DNA of 64,000 bases, from contig CAYWIT010000010.1 in NCBI GenBank assembly GCA_964458415.1, forward strand, positions 1 through 64,000. Direction: 5' to 3'. The position numbers were made by a program, and so were the translations under genes. The stretch is from CAYWIT01 sp964458415. GTDB lineage: Bacteria > Pseudomonadota > Alphaproteobacteria > Micavibrionales > UBA2020. The notes beneath the pieces are model-generated. The model saw nothing but the letters and a program-made list of their open reading frames with translations. It searched no databases and was not told where the DNA came from. This document shows, one piece after another, positions 17,763 through 25,855 of the stretch (position 1 is its first letter; the number at the start of each line of letters is the position of its first letter).

Positions 17763-18314
17763 ATGTCCGACCTTAATCTTGATATTCATCTTGATGTCGC
17801 ATCCGTTGCGTGGAAAAACGCCTTCCCGAAAATGCGGGTTAAGATCAAACAGGCGGCAACCCGCGCCTTCTTAGATGCTAAAAAGCCGGCCTCCTTTAAA
17901 GGCCGTACATTTGAAATAAATATTTTACTGACAACAGATGCCACAATCCGCAAGCTAAACAAAATTTATCGCGGAAAGGATACCCCCACAAACGTTCTCT
18001 CCTTTCCACAATTCGAGATCACCAACAAGCGCCGCCCTGTCGATCTCAAGATTTTTCCGGCTAAAACGGCCATTCCGCTGGGAGATATTGTTCTGGCGTA
18101 CAAAACGATCGTTCAAGAATCGAAGGATCAGAAAAAAACCATTGAAAATCATGTAGTTCACCTGATCGTCCACGGCACTCTTCACCTGCTGGGCTATGAC
18201 CATATGATAGAAAAAGAAGCTAAAATCATGGAAAAACTCGAGTGTGACATTCTCGCCGTTTTGGGTTATCCTGATCCCTATCATGAATATGACGCTAGAC
18301 ATAGGGGGCGCTAA
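17763..18314 (+). CDS. ybeY: Endoribonuclease YbeY (rRNA maturation factor)
   Basis: YbeY is a zinc-dependent endoribonuclease needed for 16S rRNA 3' end processing and ribosome quality control. The metal-binding signature HxxxHxxGYDH is seen in HGTLHLLGYDH, preceded by the conserved RGKDTPTNVLSFP element. At 183 residues it is slightly longer than the E. coli protein; the insertion is in the middle, around ITNKRRPVDLKIFPAK. A TTG at 17757 overlaps the previous stop and is an alternative start. It lies between ybeZ and corC, the usual partners. Confidence 0.95.
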   Translation: MSDLNLDIHLDVASVAWKNAFPKMRVKIKQAATRAFLDAKKPASFKGRTFEINILLTTDATIRKLNKIYRGKDTPTNVLSFPQFEITNKRRPVDLKIFPAKTAIPLGDIVLAYKTIVQESKDQKKTIENHVVHLIVHGTLHLLGYDHMIEKEAKIMEKLECDILAVLGYPDPYHEYDARHRGR

Positions 18315-18318
18315 AGCG

Positions 18319-19275
18319 ATGGAAGACCCCGCATTGGACACAGGCAGCGCCGACGACAAACCTCCGCAACTACAAGCCTTGTCGCGCCCGGAAAAAGAAC
18401 CTGAATCCAAAGGAAAGCTGCTCAACTGGTTCAAAACACTTCTGCCGGAAAAGCCTGTCCGCAATCATGAAGATAGCCTCCGTGAAGCCATTGAAGAACT
18501 GATCGAGGAAGAAGAAACTCCCCAATCTGCGGTCGCCGTTCACGAACGGCGACTCATTTCGAATATCCTTGAATTGCGCGACATGCCCGTTCAGGACGTC
18601 ATGGTGCCGCGTGCCGATATCGTTGCAGTAGATACAAGCGTCAGCAAGGATGAACTCTACCAGCTTCTAGCAGAAAAGCCCCACAGCCGCATCCCAGTAT
18701 ATAAAAACGATCTCGACAATATCGTCGGCGTGATCCACATGAAGGATCTGGTCGCCAATATCGCCAACAAGGGGCAATTTGAAATCAAGGATATTATGAG
18801 GGAGCCTCTGGTCGTATCCCCCGCGATGCGCGTCATGGACCTTCTCTTGCAGATGCGCCAGTCAAAAGTACATATCGCCTTTGTTATTGATGAATATGGC
18901 GGGATTGACGGCCTTATCACGATTAACGACCTGATTGAGGCCATCGTCGGAGAGATTGATGATGAATACAGCTTCGAGATCACGCCGCAATTAATCGAAC
19001 GCACAGACGGCTCTGCCATTGCCGATGCCCGTTTCTCCATCCGTGACTTTGAAACGCTCTATGGGGACACGTTCTCCGAGGATGACGAACACGAGGAAGT
19101 AGACACCCTCGGCGGCCTTGTCACCTACATTGCCGGCCACGTCCCTGCCCGTGGGGAAATTATCCATCACAGCAGCGGCATAGAGTTCGAGGTTATTGAC
19201 GCTGACCCGCGCCGCATCATGCGGCTGAGGCTACGCAATCTGCCGAAAAGAGACACCCCTGCGGCTGAAGAATAA
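18319..19275 (+). CDS. corC: CorC/HlyC-family CBS-domain protein
   Basis: A 318-residue cytosolic protein with an acidic N-terminal region of about 75 residues. Paired CBS domains follow (DVMVPRADIVAVDTSVSKDE onward, then DIMREPLVVSPAMRVMDLL) and then a C-terminal CorC_HlyC transporter-associated domain (EEVDTLGGLVTYIAGHVPARG). The family has been linked to magnesium and cobalt efflux and to membrane homeostasis. There is no membrane domain here, so it is the short YbeX form. The ATG at 18319 has AGGGGG about ten bases upstream and lies four bases after the ybeY stop. An upstream ATG at 18244 would overlap ybeY by 71 bases and add a hydrophobic stretch without its own site. Confidence 0.93.
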   Translation: MEDPALDTGSADDKPPQLQALSRPEKEPESKGKLLNWFKTLLPEKPVRNHEDSLREAIEELIEEEETPQSAVAVHERRLISNILELRDMPVQDVMVPRADIVAVDTSVSKDELYQLLAEKPHSRIPVYKNDLDNIVGVIHMKDLVANIANKGQFEIKDIMREPLVVSPAMRVMDLLLQMRQSKVHIAFVIDEYGGIDGLITINDLIEAIVGEIDDEYSFEITPQLIERTDGSAIADARFSIRDFETLYGDTFSEDDEHEEVDTLGGLVTYIAGHVPARGEIIHHSSGIEFEVIDADPRRIMRLRLRNLPKRDTPAAEE

Positions 19276-19291
19276 GGCCGGTGTATCCTCC

Positions 19292-20827
19292 ATGACCCTT
19301 TTTACCCTGCAAACCTGCCTGGAATCCTTGACCGGCTTTAAAAAATACGTGACCGGATTCCTGCTTGGCGCAGTGATGACCCTGTCCCTTTCACCGATCG
19401 GGCTCTTTCCGGTATTGCTGCTCTGTGTGCCCGGCTTTATTGCTTTGTCGCACAGCAGCAAGACGCGCGGGCAGTCCTTTCTGACCGGCTGGGCTTTTGG
19501 TAGCGGCTATTTTATTTTTGGCCTTTATTGGGTCAGCGCCGCTTTGTTCGTCGATATCAAGCAATGGGGCTGGGTGCTCCCGCTCTCCGCTATCGCTGGC
19601 CCCATGATCGTTGCCCTCTATTACGGCCTGATCCCTCTACTCGCCCGGTTCTGGCGTAACAACCTGACGGCTTACACTTGTGCATTTGTCGCCGCATGGT
19701 CTGCCCTTGAATACCTGCGTGGCCATCTTTTTACCGGATTTCCATGGAACCTGCCCGGATACAGCTGGACTCACAACCTGCCTGTTCTACAAACGGCCTC
19801 TTGGGCAGGAATTTACGGCCTGACATTGCTCACCCTGCTTTGGGCCGCCTTGCCGCTCTTCTACAGCTTTTCAAAAAAAGTTTTTAATGCCGTGTTGATT
19901 TCTTTCATTCTGTTATCCACTTGGGGTGCTGTACGATTGTACCAATATCCCCCCCTCCAGAATGGCCATCATACCGTCCGCATTGTACAGGCCAACATCC
20001 CGCAGACAATGAAATGGAACAGCGATGAAGAATGGCGCAATTTTGAAAAACACATCAACCTGACAAAATCTCCGGTTGATTCAAAAGCAGCGCCAAGCTT
20101 TATCATCTGGCCGGAAACATCTGTAACTATGGATCTAAAGCTTTTTCCGGAGATGGGGCATTACATTTCACTAAATATGCCTAAAGACAGTACGGGAATT
20201 TTCGGCACCCTCCGCATCACCTACGATGAAAATGGCCAGCCTCAGTTTTTTAACAGCGTAAGTGTTCTGGACAGCAAAGCAAAGGTATTAGATGTCTATG
20301 ACAAGCATCACCTTGTCCCCTTTGGCGAATACATCCCCTTTCGTGACAAACTGAACGTTACACCCCTTGGGCTGGCCGTTGCAAATATCGGTGATTTTAC
20401 TCCCGGACCTGGCGTGCAAACGCTGGCTGTATCGGGCCTGCCCTCTTTCAGCCCACTTATTTGCTACGAAGTTATTTTTCCGGGAGCCGTAGCCCTCGAC
20501 AATCCACGGCCAGAATGGCTTGTTAATGTGACCAATGATGGCTGGTATGGGCGCACCTCTGGCCCCCATCAGCATTTTGAAACCGCCCGGATCCGCGCTA
20601 TCGAAGAAGGGCTGCCTCTGGCCCGCGCCGCCAATACCGGCATTTCCGGCATGATTGATCCCTTGGGCCGCATTATCGGAAAAATGTCTTTGGAAAAGAC
20701 CGGAACCGTAGAGACCATACTGCCGCAGCCGCTTCCCCCTACACCTTATTCGCGATATGGCAACATCGCCTTTTTCTTTATGCTTCTGTTGCTCTTTATG
20801 GCGAGCGAAAAAAAGCGCAGAACCTAA
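19292..20827 (+). CDS. lnt: Apolipoprotein N-acyltransferase Lnt
   Basis: Lnt adds the third acyl chain to the N-terminal cysteine of lipoproteins in the inner membrane. The 511-residue protein has six to seven hydrophobic segments in the first 230 residues. It then has a nitrilase-like domain in the periplasm with the Glu-Lys-Cys triad visible in IIWPETSVTMD, VYDKHHLVPFGEY and SPLICYEVIFPG. A final membrane segment (IAFFFMLLLLFMA) closes it. The start lies 16 bases after corC. In this window the LolCD exporter, which handles the mature lipoproteins, is encoded at the other end. Confidence 0.97.
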   Translation: MTLFTLQTCLESLTGFKKYVTGFLLGAVMTLSLSPIGLFPVLLLCVPGFIALSHSSKTRGQSFLTGWAFGSGYFIFGLYWVSAALFVDIKQWGWVLPLSAIAGPMIVALYYGLIPLLARFWRNNLTAYTCAFVAAWSALEYLRGHLFTGFPWNLPGYSWTHNLPVLQTASWAGIYGLTLLTLLWAALPLFYSFSKKVFNAVLISFILLSTWGAVRLYQYPPLQNGHHTVRIVQANIPQTMKWNSDEEWRNFEKHINLTKSPVDSKAAPSFIIWPETSVTMDLKLFPEMGHYISLNMPKDSTGIFGTLRITYDENGQPQFFNSVSVLDSKAKVLDVYDKHHLVPFGEYIPFRDKLNVTPLGLAVANIGDFTPGPGVQTLAVSGLPSFSPLICYEVIFPGAVALDNPRPEWLVNVTNDGWYGRTSGPHQHFETARIRAIEEGLPLARAANTGISGMIDPLGRIIGKMSLEKTGTVETILPQPLPPTPYSRYGNIAFFFMLLLLFMASEKKRRT

Positions 20828-20906
20828 ACTTCTTTTTTTAACCTTTGTTTCAAGGGTATATATATTGTTTTTCATGTTACAACACATGATTGAATACGAC
20901 TGTATG

Positions 20907-20935
20907 TTGACAATGAGCAGTTGCTTTACTATATA
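20907..20935 (+). promoter_or_regulatory. Strong sigma-70 promoter for the Xre regulator
   Basis: TTGACA at 20907-20912 and TATATA at 20930-20935 are 17 bases apart. A palindrome (ACTATATAGT, 20928-20937) covers the -10 box, and TTGAC/GTCAA form an inverted pair around the promoter. Both could be an operator for autoregulation. Confidence 0.7.
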
Positions 20936-20979
20936 GTCAATTGCATAAGATTTTAATAGGTACGATCAGGAGAGTTAGA

Positions 20980-21432
20980 ATGCCCCGTAGAAGCTCCGGT
21001 GAAGAAGGCCCAAATCCGGTTGATACGCATGTTGGTGCCAAAGTCAAAACCCGCCGCCTGATGCTCGGGCTTAGTCAGGATGATCTTGCCAAAGCTATCG
21101 GCCTGACCTTTCAACAAGTCCAGAAATATGAACGCGGCACCAATCGTATCAGCGTCAGTCGCCTGATGGATATCAGCCGCGCGCTCAAAACTCCGGTTGA
21201 CTATTTTATTGAAGGCTGTCTCGCGCTTGCCTCTGGACATAGTAAAAAAATGGCCAAAGGTTTTTCTGATGTTAAACAGGCCCCCCTGCTGGAAACGGAG
21301 GCTTTCAGCCGTAAGGACGTTCTGGAACTGGTACGCGCCTACCAGCAGATACAGACTCCCCAACTTAAAAGACAACTGATTGAAATGGCCAAAGCCATGG
21401 CGGAAGTAAAAACGTCCGCGAACAACAAGTAA
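20980..21432 (+). CDS. Xre-family helix-turn-helix regulator
   Basis: A 150-residue DNA-binding protein. The Xre-type helix-turn-helix spans about residues 15-70 (GAKVKTRRLMLGLSQDDLAK then LTFQQVQKYERGTNRISVSR), and a helical C-terminal part probably mediates dimerisation. In many alphaproteobacteria a regulator of exactly this kind follows lnt. The ATG at 20980 has AGGAGAG six bases ahead; a TTG at 20941 falls at the expected transcription start and is rejected. It is transcribed from its own near-consensus promoter and ends at a strong bidirectional terminator. The target genes are unknown. The usual downstream metK gene is not here; hppA lies convergent instead. Confidence 0.92.
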   Translation: MPRRSSGEEGPNPVDTHVGAKVKTRRLMLGLSQDDLAKAIGLTFQQVQKYERGTNRISVSRLMDISRALKTPVDYFIEGCLALASGHSKKMAKGFSDVKQAPLLETEAFSRKDVLELVRAYQQIQTPQLKRQLIEMAKAMAEVKTSANNK

Positions 21433-21452
21433 ATCATCGCCATCAGAATAAC

Positions 21453-21484
21453 AAAAAACCCCCTGATTTCTCAGGGGGTTTTTT
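21453..21484. terminator. Bidirectional intrinsic terminator between xre and hppA
   Basis: A perfect 14-base stem (21453-21466 with 21471-21484) with a TTTC loop, GC-rich core and A/T runs at both ends. It can serve the Xre gene on the plus strand and hppA on the minus strand. Confidence 0.93.
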
Positions 21485-21507
21485 GTTTATTCGATCTGAG
21501 TCTAGGA

Positions 21508-23598
21508 TCAGACCAGAACTTTCGCGGCAATCGCCACCAACAGGATCGCGACAATGTTCGTGATCTTGATGAGCGGATTGACGGCAGGACCGGCAGTATC
21601 CTTGTAGGGATCGCCGACGGTGTCGCCCGTCACAGCAGCTTTGTGAGCTTCAGAGCCCTTGCCGCCATAATTGCCTTCCTCGATATATTTCTTCGCGTTA
21701 TCCCATGCGCCCCCGCCGGAGGTCATGGAGATTGCAACAAAAAGACCGGTTACGATCGTTCCCACCAGCATGGCGCCCAGCGTCTGGAAACCGGACTCAA
21801 GGCTTCCTGTCACGCCCCACACGATAAAGAACAAAACCGCTGGAGAAAGTACCGGCAACAGCGAAGGAACAACCATTTCCTTGATCGCGGCTTTGGTCAG
21901 CATATCCACAGCACGGCCATATTCCGGCTTGGTTGTGCCTTCCATGATGCCCTTAATTTCACGGAACTGACGACGAACCTCTACCACGATCGCGCCGGCA
22001 GCACGGCCAACAGCCGTCATGCTCATCGCGCCGAAGAGGTACGGCAACAGACCACCGATGAACAGGCCAATAATAACAAAAGGCTCATTCAACGGGAACA
22101 GCACCGTCATATCCGGGAAGTAATGCTTCAGCTCTTCGGTATAAGCGGCGAAAAGAACCAGAGCCGCCAGACCTGCAGAACCGATGGCATAGCCCTTGGT
22201 CACGGCTTTGGTCGTATTGCCGACAGCATCAAGAGCATCCGTAACGACACGGACTTCCTTCGGCAGTTCCGACATCTCCGCGATACCGCCTGCGTTATCC
22301 GTTACAGGGCCATAAGCATCGAGAGCAACAACCATCCCGGCCAGGGCCAGCATTGTCGTTGCCGCCAACGCGATCCCGTAAAGACCCGCATTCGCATAGG
22401 CAAAGAAGATACCGACGCAGATCACCAGAACCGGCAACGCCGTTGCTTCCAGAGAAACGGCCAGACCTTGGATGACGTTCGTGCCATGACCCGTTTCGGA
22501 AGCCTTGGCAATCGTCCGTACCGGGCGGAAAGCCGTCGAGGTGTAGTATTCGGTAATCCAGATCATCGCACCGGTAACAAGCAACCCTGTAATCACGCAA
22601 AAGAACAGGTTCATGCCGGAAACGGATTCTCCACCAACCATCTCCATGGTTTCTTTCATACCCACGACTTTGTTGACAGCCCAGTACATCAGACCGGCAG
22701 AAACGACGGCACTGACGATAAAGCCCTTATAAAGCGCGCCCATGATGCTTTCGGATGACCCCAGACGAACAAAGTAGGTTCCGATAATCGAACCGACGAT
22801 ACCGACGGCGCCAATCAGAAGCGGAAGCTCCATCATTTTGCCAACGGCATCCAGAGCAAACACACTGGAAGTGATCAGCATGGTCGCTACAACCGTTACA
22901 ACAAAAGTCTCGAACAAGTCAGCAGCCATACCTGCGCAGTCACCCACGTTGTCACCGACGTTATCGGCAATGACAGCGGGATTACGCGGATCATCTTCCG
23001 GCAGATTGGCTTCGACTTTACCGCAGAGATCGGCACCCACGTCCGCTCCTTTGGTGAAGATTCCGCCGCCAAGACGGGCAAAAATAGAAATGAGCGATGC
23101 ACCGAAGCTGAGCGCGACAAGCGCTTCAAGAATGGCGCGGTTATCAACCCCTTTCATCATCAGGAAATAATAGTATGCCGCGACACCCAGCAGGCCCAGA
23201 CCGACGACCAGCATCCCTGTAATCGCGCCTGATTTGAACGCGATGCTCAGCGCGGCGCTCAGGCCCTTTTGCGCTGCATCCGCCGTCCGGACGTTGGCAC
23301 GTACAGAAACATGCATCCCCAGATATCCGGCCACTCCGGAAAGAACGGCGCCGATGGCAAAGCCGACACCGGCCTGGACGCCCAGGAATAATCCCAGAAC
23401 AATAGCCACAACAACGCCAACAGCGGCAATCGTCGTATACTGACGATTCAGATAGGCCTTTGCACCCTCTTGTATTGCAGCGGCGATTTCTTGCATACGC
23501 GCATTACCTGCGCTGGCGGCCATGACCTGAATACTGGTCAGAACACCGTAAAGCAGGGCAAGTACGCCCGCACCGATGATAATCAACTGGATATCCAT
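21508..23598 (-). CDS. hppA: Proton-translocating pyrophosphatase HppA, K+-independent type
   Basis: HppA couples hydrolysis of pyrophosphate to proton pumping across the inner membrane. The 696-residue protein has about 16 hydrophobic segments. Substrate-binding motifs are visible: DVGADLCGKVEANLPEDDPR followed by DNVGDNVGDCAGM, and near the C-terminus GGAWDNAKKYIE with GDTVGDPYKDTAGPA. The segment GNTTKAVTKG has lysine and threonine at the two positions that distinguish potassium-independent pumps from potassium-dependent ones, which carry alanine at both. GAGGAAG precedes the ATG. It is a single-gene unit convergent with the Xre regulator. Confidence 0.97.
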   Translation of the reverse strand: MDIQLIIIGAGVLALLYGVLTSIQVMAASAGNARMQEIAAAIQEGAKAYLNRQYTTIAAVGVVVAIVLGLFLGVQAGVGFAIGAVLSGVAGYLGMHVSVRANVRTADAAQKGLSAALSIAFKSGAITGMLVVGLGLLGVAAYYYFLMMKGVDNRAILEALVALSFGASLISIFARLGGGIFTKGADVGADLCGKVEANLPEDDPRNPAVIADNVGDNVGDCAGMAADLFETFVVTVVATMLITSSVFALDAVGKMMELPLLIGAVGIVGSIIGTYFVRLGSSESIMGALYKGFIVSAVVSAGLMYWAVNKVVGMKETMEMVGGESVSGMNLFFCVITGLLVTGAMIWITEYYTSTAFRPVRTIAKASETGHGTNVIQGLAVSLEATALPVLVICVGIFFAYANAGLYGIALAATTMLALAGMVVALDAYGPVTDNAGGIAEMSELPKEVRVVTDALDAVGNTTKAVTKGYAIGSAGLAALVLFAAYTEELKHYFPDMTVLFPLNEPFVIIGLFIGGLLPYLFGAMSMTAVGRAAGAIVVEVRRQFREIKGIMEGTTKPEYGRAVDMLTKAAIKEMVVPSLLPVLSPAVLFFIVWGVTGSLESGFQTLGAMLVGTIVTGLFVAISMTSGGGAWDNAKKYIEEGNYGGKGSEAHKAAVTGDTVGDPYKDTAGPAVNPLIKITNIVAILLVAIAAKVLV

Positions 23599-23739
23599 TT
23601 GCGTTACTTCCTCTTTTTTGTCTTTGTTTCTGTTGTGGATAGTTATAGCTATTAAGCCGGAAGAACATGCCTAAATTCCAGATGGATAGCAAGCATAAAT
23701 ATGTTTATTATTTTACGTATTGCGTATATGGGAAGTTAA

Positions 23740-24249
23740 TTACCCGAAGCGCAGGAACGATTGAAAATATATGTCATTTCCAGAGGGGTCCTGTATGGCC
23801 TTCTTACCTGCCAACACATCCTGATCCAGAGCAAATTTTATATCCGCTGGCCCATTCATAAAGTTTTGCTGGGCAATATATATAATGCCTTGGGAAACCT
23901 CGGAGACAATGGCGACGTGCCCCCACTTCCCGCCCGTAAAAGTCGCAATGTCCCCAGCGTGCGCCTCTGACGACGGGACAGACACCAGCCCCATCGCCGC
24001 ACGATTATCATACCAGTCACAGGCATTCCCGTCCTGCCAAAGCATTGCCAGATTCTTTCCATGCCGGAGGTAGATATATCGACGCACAAATTCGACACAC
24101 TGGTATTGAATCCCCATGTAGTTGCCTGCGCGGTCAAAGCCACGCGACTCGCTTACATATGTACATGCGCCATTGGAAAAAACGTCGATCTCCGTACCGT
24201 CAATAACAACACTCCCGAGCTTTACCCCGAATGGATATTCTGCCGTCAT
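23740..24249 (-). CDS. CHAP-domain amidase/peptidase
   Basis: A 169-residue CHAP (NlpC/P60 superfamily) enzyme. The catalytic cysteine is in MGIQYQCVEFVRRYIYL and the histidine in WGHVAIVSEV, followed by an asparagine/glutamine-rich IAQQNFMN motif. The arrangement resembles the amidase half of glutathionylspermidine synthetase more than typical phage endolysins. It may therefore cleave either a glutathionyl-polyamine amide or a peptidoglycan peptide. There is no signal peptide, so without another export route it would act in the cytoplasm. GGAGG lies about nine bases before the ATG at 24249; a TTG at 24252 is adjacent. It is the last gene of a minus-strand set that begins with the two glycine-rich paralogues. 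Confidence 0.85.
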   Translation of the reverse strand: MTAEYPFGVKLGSVVIDGTEIDVFSNGACTYVSESRGFDRAGNYMGIQYQCVEFVRRYIYLRHGKNLAMLWQDGNACDWYDNRAAMGLVSVPSSEAHAGDIATFTGGKWGHVAIVSEVSQGIIYIAQQNFMNGPADIKFALDQDVLAGKKAIQDPSGNDIYFQSFLRFG

Positions 24250-24344
24250 CAATTCTTGCCTCCGCTTTTTATGGGGTCGCCTGCTTTTGCGATCCCTTTG
24301 TATATTCTATCGGCTTGAGCGCCTTTATAGTTTGAGCCGAATTT

Positions 24345-25004
24345 TTATTTTCTTACTATTACAATTTTTATTTTCTTAGTTGTCGAGACAGGAACAAGCG
24401 ACGCAGATGCAAGAACAGGCGCTGTTTTTTCTGACAACAGAGGTTTTGCTGTTTTAACAGTCCCCACAACCATGTCACTTTTGCAACCGTGCGTATTAAA
24501 GCTTATACGCGTAAAAGAGATTTCATCCAACGGCCACCCCTTAAGATCCAAGATACACACAGCGCCAGCAGCCTCAGCCGCATCCTGCAGATAAGCCTGC
24601 ACCTTGGCCTCAACCTTCGGTGGTAATTGTGGTGCATCTTTAAAAAATTTTGTTAGAGATAAAATTCGCTCCTGAGTCTTTTTCAAGAGCATTACATTTT
24701 TGGCTGGACCAACCATTTTCTTTTTTGCAAAGAACGTCCCTCCCCAACAATCTTCTTCTACAATTTCCCTACTTCTTGTATTTCCTGCCATATAACCACC
24801 AACAGCACACCCGCCCACCCAAAGGGCAGAGCAAGCCAGCCCCGTAAACAAGCCGACTCCCCCAAACAAAATGCCCCCCGCGCCGCTTGCCGCCATGCCT
24901 GCTACTATAAGAGACCGGATTGGAAATAATAACACGCCCGTACCGTCTTGATCTTCATATGCACGCATGAATGAACGACCAATTTTTTTCAATTTTTCAA
25001 GCAT
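24345..25004 (-). CDS. Glycine-rich membrane protein, paralogue B, family unknown
   Basis: A 219-residue protein. A basic N-terminus (LEKLKKIGRSFMRAY) is followed by two hydrophobic, glycine-rich segments at roughly 28-75 (MAASGAGGILFGGVGLFTG and a cysteine-containing second stretch). A basic region and then the C-terminal domain shared with the next gene follow: QERILSLTKFFKDAPQLPPK and EAKVQAYLQDAAE, then DEISFTRISFN and VVGTVKTAKP. The start at 25004 is set by AAGGTGG five bases upstream; the GTG at 25013 lies inside that site. No known domain is recognised. The hydrophobic pair looks like a hairpin inserted in the membrane with a soluble C-terminal domain of about 115 residues. Confidence 0.8.
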   Translation of the reverse strand: MLEKLKKIGRSFMRAYEDQDGTGVLLFPIRSLIVAGMAASGAGGILFGGVGLFTGLACSALWVGGCAVGGYMAGNTRSREIVEEDCWGGTFFAKKKMVGPAKNVMLLKKTQERILSLTKFFKDAPQLPPKVEAKVQAYLQDAAEAAGAVCILDLKGWPLDEISFTRISFNTHGCKSDMVVGTVKTAKPLLSEKTAPVLASASLVPVSTTKKIKIVIVRK

Positions 25005-25051
25005 AATATCCACCTTATAACAAAAATAGATTATGACAGTTCTACTACCCT

Positions 25052-25705
25052 CTACGGTTTGTTTGTATACTGCAGCGGTTTCAAAGCCTTAACTTTTTGC
25101 TGTGCCGGAACAGGAAGAACAGGGGCAACCGAAGCTGGTTGTTGTTGTGCCCTCAATCCCGTTTCTGTTTTAACCGCACCGACAGGCACTTTTATTACCT
25201 GCCCCTGCGCATTAAAAACTTCACGGGTGAAGATAATTTTGTCTTGTTCCACCCCTGATAGATCGTATACGCGAACATTTACGGCGAATTCTGCTGCATC
25301 CTGAAGATAGGCTTGCACTTTAGCTTCGACCTTTGGAGGCATTTGCGCAGCAGTCTTAAATTCACTTGTCAGGCTGATAATTTTCTCCTGCCCCCACTTG
25401 AGATGGCTGATACGCCGCCTTATCCCAACCCCTACGATATCATCGTTAATCTTGCCCTTGGTTACTTCACGCATGCTTGCAGTATCAAGCTTGGCCATAT
25501 GCGTTCCAAAAAACGCCGCCGCACCTGCGGCAACCGCCCCTGCAACAGCACCGACAGGCCCCACAGCCAACCCCACCGCAAAAGCGCCAAACGTGCCGCT
25601 TATAGTGGCAATGTAAACTTCTCCAAAAATACCCCCTGGCTCCACTTCGCTCCCTTTGCTGGCTCGCGCCACGGATCTGAGCAATTTTTTTACATTTTTG
25701 AGCAT
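25052..25705 (-). CDS. Glycine-rich membrane protein, paralogue A, family unknown
   Basis: A 217-residue protein and a clear paralogue of the gene downstream. After a basic start (LKNVKKLLRSVARASKG) come two hydrophobic segments dominated by Gly, Ala and Val (residues about 30-67, with VGPVGAVAGAVAAGAAAFFG as a glycine-zipper-like core). The C-terminal domain has QEKIISLTSEFKTAAQMPPK, the identical EAKVQAYLQDAAE, then DKIIFTREVFNAQG and VPVGAVKTETG, ending in a Pro/Gln-rich tail. The 17 residues from PPK to DAAE match the paralogue exactly although many codons differ at the third base, so the domain is under selection. AGGAAAG precedes the ATG. It is divergent from gyrA, with 150 bases between. 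Confidence 0.8.
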   Translation of the reverse strand: MLKNVKKLLRSVARASKGSEVEPGGIFGEVYIATISGTFGAFAVGLAVGPVGAVAGAVAAGAAAFFGTHMAKLDTASMREVTKGKINDDIVGVGIRRRISHLKWGQEKIISLTSEFKTAAQMPPKVEAKVQAYLQDAAEFAVNVRVYDLSGVEQDKIIFTREVFNAQGQVIKVPVGAVKTETGLRAQQQPASVAPVLPVPAQQKVKALKPLQYTNKP

Positions 25706-25742
25706 TTATTTGACTTTCCTGTATTTACGGCTAAATTTTTGA

Positions 25743-25767
25743 TTATGTTAACGTTAAATTAACATAA
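25743..25767. promoter_or_regulatory. Inverted repeat between the paralogue operon and gyrA
   Basis: TTATGTTAA (25743-25751) and its exact complement TTAACATAA (25759-25767) flank a seven-base spacer in an AT-rich region. It lies 38 bases upstream of paralogue A and 89 bases upstream of gyrA. No T-run follows, so an operator is more likely than a terminator. Confidence 0.45.
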
Positions 25768-25855
25768 TGTCAATATTTTTTAAATTAACAGCTGTAAAAT
25801 CCTTCAAAAAATGGTAAAAAAATGAAGCTTTTCAATAGATCAAAGAGGTTAACCG

